Part shown: piece by piece, positions 12,423 to 21,779 of the stretch
How positions within the stretch are numbered: position 1 is the stretch's first letter
Layout: every line of letters starts with the position of its first letter
Assembly (NCBI RefSeq): GCF_002874965.1
Contig: NZ_CP025624.1
Location: forward strand, 1,984,001-2,048,000
DNA: 64,000 bases
Reading direction: 5' to 3'
From: Pseudomonas sp. NC02
GTDB lineage: Bacteria > Pseudomonadota > Gammaproteobacteria > Pseudomonadales > Pseudomonadaceae
Made by a program: the position numbers and the translations under genes
Notes under the pieces: generated by a model
Database searches by the model: none
What the model saw: the letters and a program-made list of their open reading frames with translations, nothing else
Told to the model about the DNA's origin: nothing

Positions 12423-14567
12423 ATGAAGCAGGTTGTTCAGAACATGGCTAGCGGTGAGACGTCATTGGTTAATGCACCCGCTCCCGCCGTTCGTAGTGGC
12501 ACGCTAAAGATCCATACAACCAATACGCTGATTTCTGCCGGCACGGAACGCATGCTGGTAGGGTTTGGCCGTGCCAACTGGTTGGAAAAAGCTCGCCAGC
12601 AACCTGACAAGGTCCGCATGGTTCTGCAAAAGGTTCAGACCGATGGCTTGGCGACAACGGTGGAAGCCGTACGCTCGAAGCTTGCGCAGCCGTTGCCGCT
12701 TGGATACTGCAACGTGGGTGTTGTGGGGGCCGTGGGCAATGATGTGTCCGGGTTCAAGCCGGGCGACCGTGTGGTTTCCAATGGTCCTCATGCCGATATC
12801 GTTGTTATTCCCAAGAATCTGTGTGCCTTGATTCCGGACTCGGTCAGCGACGAAGCCGCTTCGTTTACCGTGCTTGCCAGCATCGGCTTGCAGGGCATTC
12901 GTCTGGCTCAGCCGACATTGGGGGAAACCTTTGTAGTCACCGGCGTAGGCCTGATCGGACTGATGACGGTCCAGCTCCTGCGGGCTCAAGGCTGCCGGGT
13001 ACTTGCCGTTGACTTCGATGAGCAAAAGCTGGCATTGGCTCGCAGTTATGGCGCCGAAACCTGCAACCCCGGCAAGGGCGAAGATGTTGTTTCGGCGGGA
13101 ATGACATTCAGCCGCGGAAGAGGGGTGGATGGCGTCATCATTACGGCGTCGACCAAGTCGTCCGACCCGGTCACCCAGGCGGCACACATGTGCCGTAAGC
13201 GTGGGCGCATTGTTCTGGTAGGGGTAACCGGGCTTGAGTTGAGTCGAGCCGACTTCTATGAGAAGGAACTGACATTCCAGGTTTCATGTTCTTACGGGCC
13301 CGGGCGCTACGATCCGAGTTACGAAGATCAAGGCAACGACTTCCCGATAGGTTTCGTTCGCTGGACTGAGCAGCGCAACTTCGAAGCCGTCCTGGACATG
13401 CTCGCCAGCGGCCAATTGGAGGTCAACTCGTTGATCTCCCATCGGGTTGCATTCGAAGACGCCGCGGATGCCTATCAGACGCTTACGACGGATAATTCGG
13501 CGCTGGGCATCATTCTTCAGTACACCTCGGAAGAGACCGAGCGAAACATCAAGGAAGTGGTGCTGGCACCTGGTGCGGTAGCCAGTTTCGACCCGGTCAA
13601 ACCCGTGGTGGGCTTCATCGGTGCAGGAAACTATGCATCAAGAATGCTGATACCGGCATTCAAGGCCGCAGGGGCTCAGTTCCATACGATTGTGACTGCC
13701 GGTGGCATCAACGGTGTAATACACGGCAGCAAGGCCGGATTTGCACAAGCCTCGACTGATATCAGTGCGATGCTTGGCGAGAGCACGATCAACACTGTTG
13801 CAATTGTCACCCGGCACGACAGCCATGCCCGTTTTGTCGCGCAAGCGCTGGAGGCGGGTAAACATGTGTTCGTCGAAAAGCCATTGGCAATTGAAGCCCA
13901 GGATCTGGCAAAGGTTGAAGAGGCCTATCGAAAGGCTGTCGAACAAGGGCTCAAGCCACATTTGATGGTGGGGTTCAATCGACGCTTTTCGCCGCAGGTG
14001 CAAAAGATGAAGGCGTTGCTCTCGGCTGTAAAAGAGCCCAAGTCTTTCATCATGACGATGAATGCCGGAGCGATTCCCGCAAATCACTGGACCCAGGACC
14101 CGTCAGTCGGCGGTGGGCGCATTATTGGCGAAGCGTGTCATTTCATCGACCTGATGCGTTTTCTCGCGGGCAGCAAAATTGTTTCGATCCAGGCCCGCAG
14201 AATGGGCGATACGCCTGCTGTTGCCATTACGGAAGATAAAGCGGCGATCACCCTGGGGTTTGAGGATGGCTCTTTCGGCACCATCCTCTATCTGGCCAAT
14301 GGCGCTTCAAGCTTTCCAAAAGAGCGAGTTGAAGTTTTCGCTGCCGGACGCGTCCTGCAACTGGATAACTTCCGCAAGTTGAAGGGTTTCGGCTGGCCGG
14401 GCTTCAGCAAGCTGAATCTCTGGAAACAGAACAAGGGGCAAAGCGAGTGCGCTGCAGCTTTCCTGGCAGCGGTGCAAAACGGGGCGGTCACGCCGATCAC
14501 TTCCGATGAGATTTTCGAAGTGGCGCGCGTGAGCATTGAAGTTGCCCGGATTCTGCGCGAGCAATGA
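12423..14567 (+). CDS. Two-domain oxidoreductase: zinc-type alcohol dehydrogenase fused to Gfo/Idh/MocA
   Basis: Residues about 1-370 form a medium-chain dehydrogenase domain, with the Rossmann segment VTGVGLIGLMTVQLLRAQG near 170 and GRIVLVGVTG near 260. After a short linker, residues about 395-714 form a Gfo/Idh/MocA domain with GFIGAGNYASRMLIPAF, HVFVEKPLA (the EKP motif), VGFNRRFSP and IIGEACHFIDLMRFL. Such fusions occur in bacterial polysaccharide clusters beside heparinase-like genes. The substrate is unknown; a sugar oxidation/reduction cycle is a reasonable guess. A 99-base gap precedes it; it overlaps the next gene (ATGA). Confidence 0.82.
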   Translation: MKQVVQNMASGETSLVNAPAPAVRSGTLKIHTTNTLISAGTERMLVGFGRANWLEKARQQPDKVRMVLQKVQTDGLATTVEAVRSKLAQPLPLGYCNVGVVGAVGNDVSGFKPGDRVVSNGPHADIVVIPKNLCALIPDSVSDEAASFTVLASIGLQGIRLAQPTLGETFVVTGVGLIGLMTVQLLRAQGCRVLAVDFDEQKLALARSYGAETCNPGKGEDVVSAGMTFSRGRGVDGVIITASTKSSDPVTQAAHMCRKRGRIVLVGVTGLELSRADFYEKELTFQVSCSYGPGRYDPSYEDQGNDFPIGFVRWTEQRNFEAVLDMLASGQLEVNSLISHRVAFEDAADAYQTLTTDNSALGIILQYTSEETERNIKEVVLAPGAVASFDPVKPVVGFIGAGNYASRMLIPAFKAAGAQFHTIVTAGGINGVIHGSKAGFAQASTDISAMLGESTINTVAIVTRHDSHARFVAQALEAGKHVFVEKPLAIEAQDLAKVEEAYRKAVEQGLKPHLMVGFNRRFSPQVQKMKALLSAVKEPKSFIMTMNAGAIPANHWTQDPSVGGGRIIGEACHFIDLMRFLAGSKIVSIQARRMGDTPAVAITEDKAAITLGFEDGSFGTILYLANGASSFPKERVEVFAAGRVLQLDNFRKLKGFGWPGFSKLNLWKQNKGQSECAAAFLAAVQNGAVTPITSDEIFEVARVSIEVARILREQ

Positions 14568-16393
14568 GCCTTCTTCTTGTTAAAGCCAAAACTGCGATAG
14601 CTCTCGGTTTTGGCAATCTGGCGCGTGCATTGACGTATCGGCTCGGGGTCAAGACTGGCTTGAACCCGGTCCGACGCCTTCGGGCTGAAATTCCTCAAGG
14701 CCCGTTTTTTGCGGAAAGTGCGAGGCAGGCCGGCTCGTTGCCATGTGCGTCCCAATGGGATTCCCAGGTCCGGTATTTCGGGTTCTGGGAATGCCCGGTA
14801 TCGGACGCGCCCCCTGACTGGCATTTGAATCCGCTGAATGGAGTTCGAGTGCCTGATCCCGGCCGGGAATGGTGGCGGATTCCTGATTTTGATGCCGCTG
14901 TCGGTGATATCAAGAATATCTGGGAAGCTTCGCGATTTGACTGGACATTGGTCTTTGCCCAGAAGTCCTGTGTTAGCGGGGCTTCAGGGACGGCGCAGTT
15001 AAACGGTTGGTTGACGGATTGGTGTGTCAACAATCCTCCCTATTGCGGTCCGAACTGGAAGTGCGGTCAGGAGGCGTCCATTCGTGTCCTGCACCTGGCG
15101 ATGAGTTCGGTCATTGTCGAACAGTTTGCCAACCCGTTGCCGGGGCTTGTGGATCTGGTCCGACTGCACCTCAAGCGTATCGAGCCGACGCTGAGCTATG
15201 CGATGGCTCAGGACAATAACCACGGGACTTCCGAGGCGGCTGCACTTTTTGTCGGCGGCAGTTGGTTGACCTCAAGCGGTTGCCCCGAGGGCGAACGCTG
15301 GCAGCGATTGGGGCGCAAATGGCTCGAAAACCGGGCCGCTCGGCTGATCGAGCAAGATGGCAGTTTCAGCCAGTACTCCGTCAATTATCATCGGGTGATG
15401 CTCGACACATTTTCCATGGTTGAAATCTGGAGAAACAAGCTGGGGCTCCCGGCGTTCTCCGCCACTTTCCAACTCAGGGCTCGCACAGCCGCGCATTGGT
15501 TATTTTCGTTGGTCGACGAGCACACTGGAGATGCTCCGAACATTGGCGCAAATGATGGTGCCCGGCTGCTGCCACTGACGGATACGGACTATCGCGACTT
15601 CAGGCCTTCGGTCCAGTTGTCCATGGCGTTGTTTGCCGGAAAGAGAGCCTATGAGGCGGCAGGTGAATGGGATTTGCCACTGCAATGGCTGCTGCTGCCC
15701 GGCCCATCGGCGGTAGCGGAGCGTCCAGGTAGCCAGCTGTTTGATCAGGGTGGTTATGCATTGTTGCGGCGTGAACAAACCTTCGCTGTATTGCGCTACC
15801 CGCGCTTCCGGTTTCGCCCCAGCCAGGCCGATGCCCTGCATGTGGATCTATGGCGTGCAGGCATTAACCTGCTCCGGGATGCAGGTACCTTCAGCTACAA
15901 CACCTCTGCCCAGTGGCTGAGTTATTTTCCGGGTACCGCCAGTCACAACACCCTTCAACTCGATGGGCGAGACCAGATGCCGAGGCTCAGCCGGTTTCTG
16001 TTCGGGGAGTGGTTGCGTACGCGCCAGGTCGAAAGCCTGGTTGAGCAGGCTGGAACAAGCGCCTGCGGCGCCACGTATATCGACGGTAACGGCGTCCGTC
16101 ATAAGCGGCATGTGAGCCTGAGCGACACCGGCATGCTGGTCAGGGATGAATTTAGCGGATTCAAGGATCGTGCAGTTCTACGCTGGCGTTTGCAGCCGGG
16201 GGACTGGCGGCTTGAGGGCGACGTCCTGACCAACGGCTCCCATCGATTGTCGGTTGCAGGCAGCATGCCTATCGTGCGACGAGCGCTCGTCCAGGGTTGG
16301 GAGTCTCGTTACTACTTACAAAAAACTGAAGTGCCGGTGCTTGAGGTTGAGGTGACTTCGGCGGGCGTTTTGACTACGGAGTATCACTGGTAG
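14564..16393 (+). CDS. Heparinase II/III-like protein (alginate lyase superfamily)
   Basis: A 609-residue protein with an N-terminal alpha-toroid-like half (about 1-350, with NWKCGQEASIRVL, AQDNNHGTSEAAALF and YSVNYHRVMLD segments) and a C-terminal beta-rich half with the heparinase II/III type block FRPSQADALHVDLW, the Tyr-bearing FSYNTSAQWLSYFPGTASHN and LDGRDQMP. Polysaccharide lyases or hydrolases of this fold cleave uronate linkages. No clear signal peptide was seen, so it may act in the cytoplasm or be non-classical. Overlap with the fused oxidoreductase upstream suggests joint function. The true reaction is unknown. Confidence 0.75.
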   Translation: MSLLLVKAKTAIALGFGNLARALTYRLGVKTGLNPVRRLRAEIPQGPFFAESARQAGSLPCASQWDSQVRYFGFWECPVSDAPPDWHLNPLNGVRVPDPGREWWRIPDFDAAVGDIKNIWEASRFDWTLVFAQKSCVSGASGTAQLNGWLTDWCVNNPPYCGPNWKCGQEASIRVLHLAMSSVIVEQFANPLPGLVDLVRLHLKRIEPTLSYAMAQDNNHGTSEAAALFVGGSWLTSSGCPEGERWQRLGRKWLENRAARLIEQDGSFSQYSVNYHRVMLDTFSMVEIWRNKLGLPAFSATFQLRARTAAHWLFSLVDEHTGDAPNIGANDGARLLPLTDTDYRDFRPSVQLSMALFAGKRAYEAAGEWDLPLQWLLLPGPSAVAERPGSQLFDQGGYALLRREQTFAVLRYPRFRFRPSQADALHVDLWRAGINLLRDAGTFSYNTSAQWLSYFPGTASHNTLQLDGRDQMPRLSRFLFGEWLRTRQVESLVEQAGTSACGATYIDGNGVRHKRHVSLSDTGMLVRDEFSGFKDRAVLRWRLQPGDWRLEGDVLTNGSHRLSVAGSMPIVRRALVQGWESRYYLQKTEVPVLEVEVTSAGVLTTEYHW

Positions 16394-16395
16394 AC

Positions 16396-17613
16396 ATGAA
16401 AGTCCTTTATTTTCATCAGCATTTTTCTACTCCGAAAGGAACAATCGGAATCCGGTCCTATGAGATGGCCCGTCGTCTGGTTGCGAGAGGGCACCAGGTA
16501 ACCATGGTCTGTGGCAGCTATGGTGGCGGCGAAACGGGGCTGGAGAGCCCTTTCGTTGGTGGAAAACGCAAAGGTACCGTCGACGGTATCGAGATCATCG
16601 AATTTGACCTGGCGTACTCCAACAGCGATGGCCTGTTCGTTCGAGCGCTCAGCTTTTTAAAGTTTGCAGTGCGCAGTATCGGGATTGCGCTAACCGAGCG
16701 CTACGATCTGGTTTTCGCGACCACCACGCCATTGACAGCCGGTATCCCCGGGATATTCGCCCGGTGGTTTCGTAATAAGCCGTTTGTATTTGAGGTCCGG
16801 GATCTCTGGCCCGAACTGCCGAAAGCGATGGGCGTCATTCGTAATCCATTGATCCTTGCCGCCATGTCTTTTCTTGAGTGGGCGAGTTATCGCTCGGCTC
16901 ACCGACTCATCGGGTTGTCGCCAGGTATTGTGGATGGCATTGCGCACCGCGGTGTGGCGCGTGACCGAATCGAAATGATCCCAAACGGTTGTGACCTTGA
17001 TATTTTCAACACGCCTGCTGAGCCATGGTTGCCGGCAGGAGTGGATAAAAGCCATCTGGTAGCGGTCTTCGCGGGTACTCATGGAGTGGCCAACAAGCTG
17101 GACGCGGTGCTCGATGCGGCTCGAGAGCTTAAACTGCGAAAGCGCGATGATATCCGGCTGGTTTTGATCGGGCAGGGCAAGCTCAAGCCCGCGCTTCAGA
17201 AGCGTGCAGCGGAAGAACAGCTGGACAATGTGATATTTCATGCCCCGGTGAACAAGGCCCGGTTGTCCGGTTTGATGGCCAGCGCGGACCTGGGGCTGCA
17301 GATATTGGCAAACGTACCGGCCTTTTACTACGGAACGTCGCCTAACAAGTTTTTCGACTATATCGCGTCAGGGTTGCCTGTTTTAAATAACTACCCGGGC
17401 TGGCTCGCCGAGATGATTTCCACCGAGAACTGCGGTTTTGTCGTACCTGCAGATGATGCTGCGCTTTTCGCAGATGCTTTGATACAGGCGGCAGATGACC
17501 GTGACGAGCTGCGGGCGAAGGGCGCACGAGGCAGAGAATTGGCGGTCAGAGAGTTTGACCGGCGTAAATTGGCTGACCGGTTTGTAGATTGGCTGGAGGG
17601 TGGTGTTAGATGA
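16396..17613 (+). CDS. Glycosyltransferase GT4, WbuB-like
   Basis: A 405-residue GT-B transferase resembling WbuB, the FucNAc transferase family of O-antigen loci. Seen: VLYFHQHFSTPKGTIGIRSY at the N-terminus, FEVRDLWPELPKAMG near 132-147, PNGCDLDIFN near 196, VFAGTHGVANKLD near 220, and the donor-site block FYYGTSPNKFFDYIASGLPV near 312-331. It probably transfers the second sugar to the lipid-linked primer sugar. The start lies two bases after the upstream stop. It overlaps the next gene (ATGA), which encodes the initiating transferase, a common pairing. Confidence 0.85.
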   Translation: MKVLYFHQHFSTPKGTIGIRSYEMARRLVARGHQVTMVCGSYGGGETGLESPFVGGKRKGTVDGIEIIEFDLAYSNSDGLFVRALSFLKFAVRSIGIALTERYDLVFATTTPLTAGIPGIFARWFRNKPFVFEVRDLWPELPKAMGVIRNPLILAAMSFLEWASYRSAHRLIGLSPGIVDGIAHRGVARDRIEMIPNGCDLDIFNTPAEPWLPAGVDKSHLVAVFAGTHGVANKLDAVLDAARELKLRKRDDIRLVLIGQGKLKPALQKRAAEEQLDNVIFHAPVNKARLSGLMASADLGLQILANVPAFYYGTSPNKFFDYIASGLPVLNNYPGWLAEMISTENCGFVVPADDAALFADALIQAADDRDELRAKGARGRELAVREFDRRKLADRFVDWLEGGVR

Positions 17614-18206
17614 TCAAGCGTGGATTTGATTTATTTGCGTCGTTGCTTGGACTAATTCTGCTTTCGCCGGTCATAGCAATTATTGCCTGGAACATTCGCA
17701 AGAAGTTGGGCTCTCCCGTCTTGTTTCGCCAGGTACGACCAGGTCGGAACGGCAAGCCTTTCGAAATGATCAAGTTCCGTACGATGCGAGATGCTCATGA
17801 TGCAAATGGTGAGCCTTTACCGGACTCCCAGCGCATGACAGCCTTTGGCAGCTTTCTGCGCTCCAGTAGCCTGGATGAATTGCCTGAATTGTGGAATGTG
17901 GTCAAGGGCGATATGAGCCTGGTAGGTCCACGACCGTTACTGATGGAATACTTGCCTCTCTACAGCGTCGAGCAATATCGTCGTCATGAGGTTCGCCCTG
18001 GCGTCAGCGGTTGGGCGCAGATCAACGGTCGGAACGCAATTGAATGGGAAGAAAAGTTCAAGCTGGATACCTGGTACGTCGACAATCAGTCTTTTTGGCT
18101 GGATATGAAGGTGATTTTCCTGACAATCAAGAAAGTTCTGGTGCGTGACGGTATCAGTGCCGAAGGCGAAGCTACCGCGCCTAAGTTCACAGGTTCCAAG
18201 CCATGA
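17610..18206 (+). CDS. Initiating sugar-phosphate transferase (PglC/WcaJ family, short form)
   Basis: A monotopic phosphoglycosyl transferase that places the first sugar phosphate on undecaprenyl phosphate. One N-terminal membrane helix (about residues 8-30) is followed by [21 protein letters not shown], the catalytic Asp-Glu pair in [20 protein letters not shown], and GPRPLL. The 198-residue size matches the PglC-like core without the N-terminal extension of WcaJ. GGAGGG precedes the ATG, which overlaps the upstream stop. With a WbpM-like dehydratase and an aminotransferase downstream, its substrate may be a UDP-QuiNAc4N or diNAcBac-type sugar. Confidence 0.88.
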   Translation: MIKRGFDLFASLLGLILLSPVIAIIAWNIRKKLGSPVLFRQVRPGRNGKPFEMIKFRTMRDAHDANGEPLPDSQRMTAFGSFLRSSSLDELPELWNVVKGDMSLVGPRPLLMEYLPLYSVEQYRRHEVRPGVSGWAQINGRNAIEWEEKFKLDTWYVDNQSFWLDMKVIFLTIKKVLVRDGISAEGEATAPKFTGSKP

Positions 18207-18330
18207 GCCGCCTTGCCTGGACGGTTCTTGAAATATAGGCGCCTCGCGAACAGCGGATTGAGCGAATTGCAACGGGGCTCGTAGTGACGAGTCTTTCATA
18301 TTTTCGAATGAAAACTGACGGGTACTGGTT
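18207..18330. other. Gap where an acetyltransferase gene is usually found
   Basis: The 124-base gap begins inside an ATGA overlap: an ATG at 18203 coupled to the transferase stop opens a 12-codon frame ([11 protein letters not shown], stop at 18236-18238). In many related loci a PglD-like acetyltransferase starts with just such an overlap and a similar Met-x-x-Leu-Ala opening. No further acetyltransferase sequence was recognised. The coupled ATG may be the relic of a deleted gene or coincidence. Confidence 0.3.
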
Positions 18331-19509
18331 GTGTTGAATTCACCATTTTCTCCTTGGCCTTCTTTTACTGAAGAGGAAGCTGACGCCGTACGTGATGTGA
18401 TTCTGTCCAATAAGGTCAACTACTGGACTGGTACACAGGGGCGTGAGTTTGAGAAGGAGTTCGCTGCATGGGCGGGCACCGAATACGCCATCGGCCTGGC
18501 CAACGGAACGGTTGCCCTGGACCTTGCCTTGAAGGCGTTGGGTATCGGTGCTGGCGATGAAGTGATTGTCACCTCACGCACGTTTCTTGCTTCCGTCTCG
18601 AGCATTGTGAATGCCGGGGCTGTTCCGGTTTTTGCCGATGTGGATCGCGATTCGCAAAACTTCAACGCGCAGACTATCCGCGCTGTACTGACTCCTCGCA
18701 CCCGGGCCGTAATCTGTGTGCATTTGGCTGGCTGGCCTTGCGATATGGATCCGATCATGGCCCTGGCCGAGGAATTCGACCTTAAAGTGATCGAAGATTG
18801 TGCCCAGGCCCATGGCGCCCGTTACAAGGGGCGCCCGGTGGGGTCAATTGGCCATATCTCTGCCTGGTCCTTTTGTCAGGACAAGATCATGACCACAGGT
18901 GGCGAGGGCGGAATGGTCACAACCAACGATCGTAAGTTGTGGTCGGACATGTGGTCGTTCAAGGATCATGGCAAAAGCTGGGAAGCTGTCTACGAACGTA
19001 ACCATCCTCCTGGTTTTCGCTGGTTGCATGAAAGCTTCGGTACGAACTGGAGAATGCTCGAGGTTCAGGCCGTCATCGGTCGGATTCAGCTCAAGCGCAT
19101 GACCGATTGGCAGGCCAGCCGGCTGGCGAATGCCGGGCAGATATGGGAGTGCGCCAGCCAACTCAAAGGCTTGCGTGTGCCAATCATGCCTGAGGGCAGT
19201 GTTCACGCGGCGTATAAGTGCTACGTGTTTGTCGAGCCTCAGGCTCTCAAGGCCGGATGGGATCGTGATCGTATTCTGGCGGAGATTTCGGCACGAGACG
19301 TTCCGGTATTTTCCGGTTCCTGCTCCGAGGTCTATCTGGAGAAGGCGTTTGACAATACTGGCTGGCGTCCGGCGAGCCGGTTGCCGGTAGCACGGGAGCT
19401 CGGCGAGACAAGTGTAATGTTTCTCGTGCACCCGACGTTGACGCAGCATGAGATCGACAAGACATGCTCGGTGCTCAAGACCGTTATGCAGTTGGCTACC
19501 GAAGAGTAA
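18331..19509 (+). CDS. DegT/DnrJ/EryC1-family sugar aminotransferase (PglE-like)
   Basis: PLP-dependent aminotransferase acting on a 4-keto nucleotide sugar. Motifs: GTVALDLALKALGIGAGDEV near 54-73, TSRTFLASVSSIVNAGAVPVF, VIEDCAQAHGARYKG near 152 with the PLP-contacting Asp, and AWSFCQDKIMTTGGEGG near 178, whose Lys should form the Schiff base. The 392-residue length is normal. The start is GTG. Beside a WbpM-type dehydratase it most likely makes a 4-amino-4,6-dideoxy sugar from UDP-4-keto-6-deoxy-GlcNAc. The acetyltransferase usual in this set is missing. Confidence 0.86.
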   Translation: MLNSPFSPWPSFTEEEADAVRDVILSNKVNYWTGTQGREFEKEFAAWAGTEYAIGLANGTVALDLALKALGIGAGDEVIVTSRTFLASVSSIVNAGAVPVFADVDRDSQNFNAQTIRAVLTPRTRAVICVHLAGWPCDMDPIMALAEEFDLKVIEDCAQAHGARYKGRPVGSIGHISAWSFCQDKIMTTGGEGGMVTTNDRKLWSDMWSFKDHGKSWEAVYERNHPPGFRWLHESFGTNWRMLEVQAVIGRIQLKRMTDWQASRLANAGQIWECASQLKGLRVPIMPEGSVHAAYKCYVFVEPQALKAGWDRDRILAEISARDVPVFSGSCSEVYLEKAFDNTGWRPASRLPVARELGETSVMFLVHPTLTQHEIDKTCSVLKTVMQLATEE

Positions 19510-19673
19510 TCAGTTAGACAGTCAGGAATGCCCGTCTTTGTTTGCAACGCAGAAGGATTTGAGCTGCGGGCCAGTCAAATGGAATTTTCCATCATCATGG
19601 TATGAAGTCCCTTGGAATCATCCATGGTGGTGGCGGATGTACTTTAGGAGTAACAGAGGTGTTTCAAGGCGTT

Positions 19674-21668
19674 ATGGATAAGTTGAGAACCTTATTACTG
19701 GGTTTAACGCGGCGGCAGAAACGTGCCTTCCAGGTAGTGACCGACGTTTTTCTTGTCTGGTTTGCCCTTTGGATGGCCTTTGTCGTTCGTTTGGGGATTG
19801 ATGAGCTGATCAATCCTTTCACTGAATACCTATGGCTATTCCTGAGCGCCACGGTCATCGCTATTCCGCTGTTTGTACGGTTTGGTATGTACCGTGCAGT
19901 CATGCGCTATTTTGGAAACGATGCGCTGATCGCAATTATCAAGGCCGTCAGCCTGTCATCGTTGATTCTCGCGCTGGTTGTTTACTGGAGCGGCAACCAT
20001 CAGTTGTTTGTTCCACGCTCGGTCATCTTCAATTACTGGTGGTTGAGCATGGTCATGATCGGGGGGCTACGCCTCGCGATGCGCCAGTATTTCCTGGGAG
20101 ATTGGTTCGCGGCTGCGCAACATGTTCCTTTTACCAATCGAGATGATGGACTGCCGAAGGTGGCCATCTATGGTGCGGGGGCAGCCGGTAATCAATTGGT
20201 TGCTGCATTGCGCATGGGGAGGCTGTTGCGTCCTGTCGCCTTTATTGATGATGACAGCAGCATTGCCGATCGTGTGATTTCAGGCTTGCATGTCTATAAG
20301 CCAAAGCATATCCAGCAGATGGTTGACGTCACCGGTGCCCAGCAGATTCTTCTCGCCATTCCGTCTGCCAATCGTGGGCGCCGCCGGGAGATATTGACCT
20401 TCCTGGAGGGGTTCGCACTCCATGTGCAAAGCGTGCCCGGTTTTATGGATTTGGCCAGCGGGCGAGTGAAAGTCGATGATATCCAGGAAGTTGATATTGC
20501 TGACTTGTTGGGCCGTGACTCTGTCCCTCCTCAGGACGAGCTGCTTGAACATTGCATCAAGGAGCAGTCGGTTCTTATAACCGGGGCGGGCGGTTCAATC
20601 GGGTCTGAGCTTTGCCGGCAGATTCTCACGCTGCAACCCACGACACTGCTGTTGTATGAGCATAGCGAGTTCAATCTCTACAGCATCCTGCAAGAGCTTG
20701 AGCAGCGAATCGTGCGTGAGTCGCTTTCAGTTAAGTTATTGCCAATCCTGGGTTCTGTGCGCAATCAGGAAAAGCTCTTTGACGTCATGAAAACCTGGCG
20801 CGTGAACACGGTCTACCATGCGGCGGCTTACAAGCATGTACCGATGGTCGAGCATAATATTGCTGAAGGCGTGCTGAATAATGTGATGGGCACACTGAGC
20901 GCCGCGCAAGCCTCTTTACGCGCCAATGTGGCGAACTTCGTGCTTATTTCTACTGATAAGGCGGTGCGTCCCACCAATGTAATGGGAAGCACCAAGCGTC
21001 TTGCAGAAATGACACTGCAGGCGCTCAGCAGTGAAATTGCTCCGGTGCTATTCGGTGAGACTTCGAATGTTTCCCGTGTGAACAAGACCCGCTTTACCAT
21101 GGTGCGGTTCGGCAATGTGCTGGGCTCATCAGGATCAGTGATCCCGTTGTTCCACAAGCAAATCAAATCCGGTGGCCCGCTGACGGTTACGCACCCCAAG
21201 ATTACCCGGTATTTCATGAGCATCCCTGAAGCCGCTCAATTGGTTATCCAGGCGGGCTCCATGGGGCTGGGCGGTGACGTATTTGTTCTGGATATGGGCG
21301 AGCCGGTGAAAATCGTCGAGCTGGCCGAGAAGATGGTGCACCTTTCCGGCTTGAGTATTCGCTCTGATAAAAATCTTCAAGGTGACATCTCCATTGAGTT
21401 TACGGGGCTGCGTCCCGGCGAAAAACTTTATGAGGAACTGTTGATCGGCGACAACGTAGTCACGACGCCGCACCCGATGATTATGAGTGCCAATGAAGAC
21501 TACTTGCCCTGGGAGGTGTTGAAGGGCCGATTAACGGAGCTGCTCAGCGCCGTGGAACAGGATGACTACACGCGTGTGCGTCAGTTGCTGCGCGAAACGG
21601 TCAGCGGCTATTCCCCGGACGGTGAAATCGTCGACTGGATCTACCAGCAGCGTCGTCTTGAGCCCTGA
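19674..21668 (+). CDS. wbpM: Membrane UDP-sugar 4,6-dehydratase, WbpM/CapD/PglF family
   Basis: A 664-residue membrane-anchored SDR dehydratase that makes UDP-4-keto-6-deoxy-HexNAc. Four hydrophobic segments occupy about residues 15-135. A first Rossmann-like domain has VAIYGAGAAGNQLVAAL near 160, and the catalytic domain has VLITGAGGSIGSELCRQIL near 300, VYHAAAYKHVPMVE, ISTDKAVRPTNVMGSTKR, and a C-terminal FTGLRPGEKLYEE. As in WbpM, Met replaces the usual SDR tyrosine (NVMGSTK). The start at 19674 was chosen because MDKLRTLLLGL is the normal WbpM N-terminus. It ends the locus, before a strong terminator and comEA, as in other Pseudomonas. Confidence 0.92.
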   Translation: MDKLRTLLLGLTRRQKRAFQVVTDVFLVWFALWMAFVVRLGIDELINPFTEYLWLFLSATVIAIPLFVRFGMYRAVMRYFGNDALIAIIKAVSLSSLILALVVYWSGNHQLFVPRSVIFNYWWLSMVMIGGLRLAMRQYFLGDWFAAAQHVPFTNRDDGLPKVAIYGAGAAGNQLVAALRMGRLLRPVAFIDDDSSIADRVISGLHVYKPKHIQQMVDVTGAQQILLAIPSANRGRRREILTFLEGFALHVQSVPGFMDLASGRVKVDDIQEVDIADLLGRDSVPPQDELLEHCIKEQSVLITGAGGSIGSELCRQILTLQPTTLLLYEHSEFNLYSILQELEQRIVRESLSVKLLPILGSVRNQEKLFDVMKTWRVNTVYHAAAYKHVPMVEHNIAEGVLNNVMGTLSAAQASLRANVANFVLISTDKAVRPTNVMGSTKRLAEMTLQALSSEIAPVLFGETSNVSRVNKTRFTMVRFGNVLGSSGSVIPLFHKQIKSGGPLTVTHPKITRYFMSIPEAAQLVIQAGSMGLGGDVFVLDMGEPVKIVELAEKMVHLSGLSIRSDKNLQGDISIEFTGLRPGEKLYEELLIGDNVVTTPHPMIMSANEDYLPWEVLKGRLTELLSAVEQDDYTRVRQLLRETVSGYSPDGEIVDWIYQQRRLEP

Positions 21669-21724
21669 GCTCACACCCTGTAACTCACCCATTTTTGACT
21701 CTCCCCAAACATCGCCTAAGTTTG

Positions 21725-21755
21725 AAAAGCAGCTTCGGAAAAGCTGCTTTTCCCT
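21725..21755 (+). terminator. Strong intrinsic terminator ending the polysaccharide locus
   Basis: An 11-base perfect stem, 21725-21735 against 21741-21751, with a five-base loop CGGAA and a terminal T-run. It lies 57 bases after the wbpM stop and before comEA. Confidence 0.88.
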
Positions 21756-21779
21756 TATCGATGTCATGGAGCGTCACCA

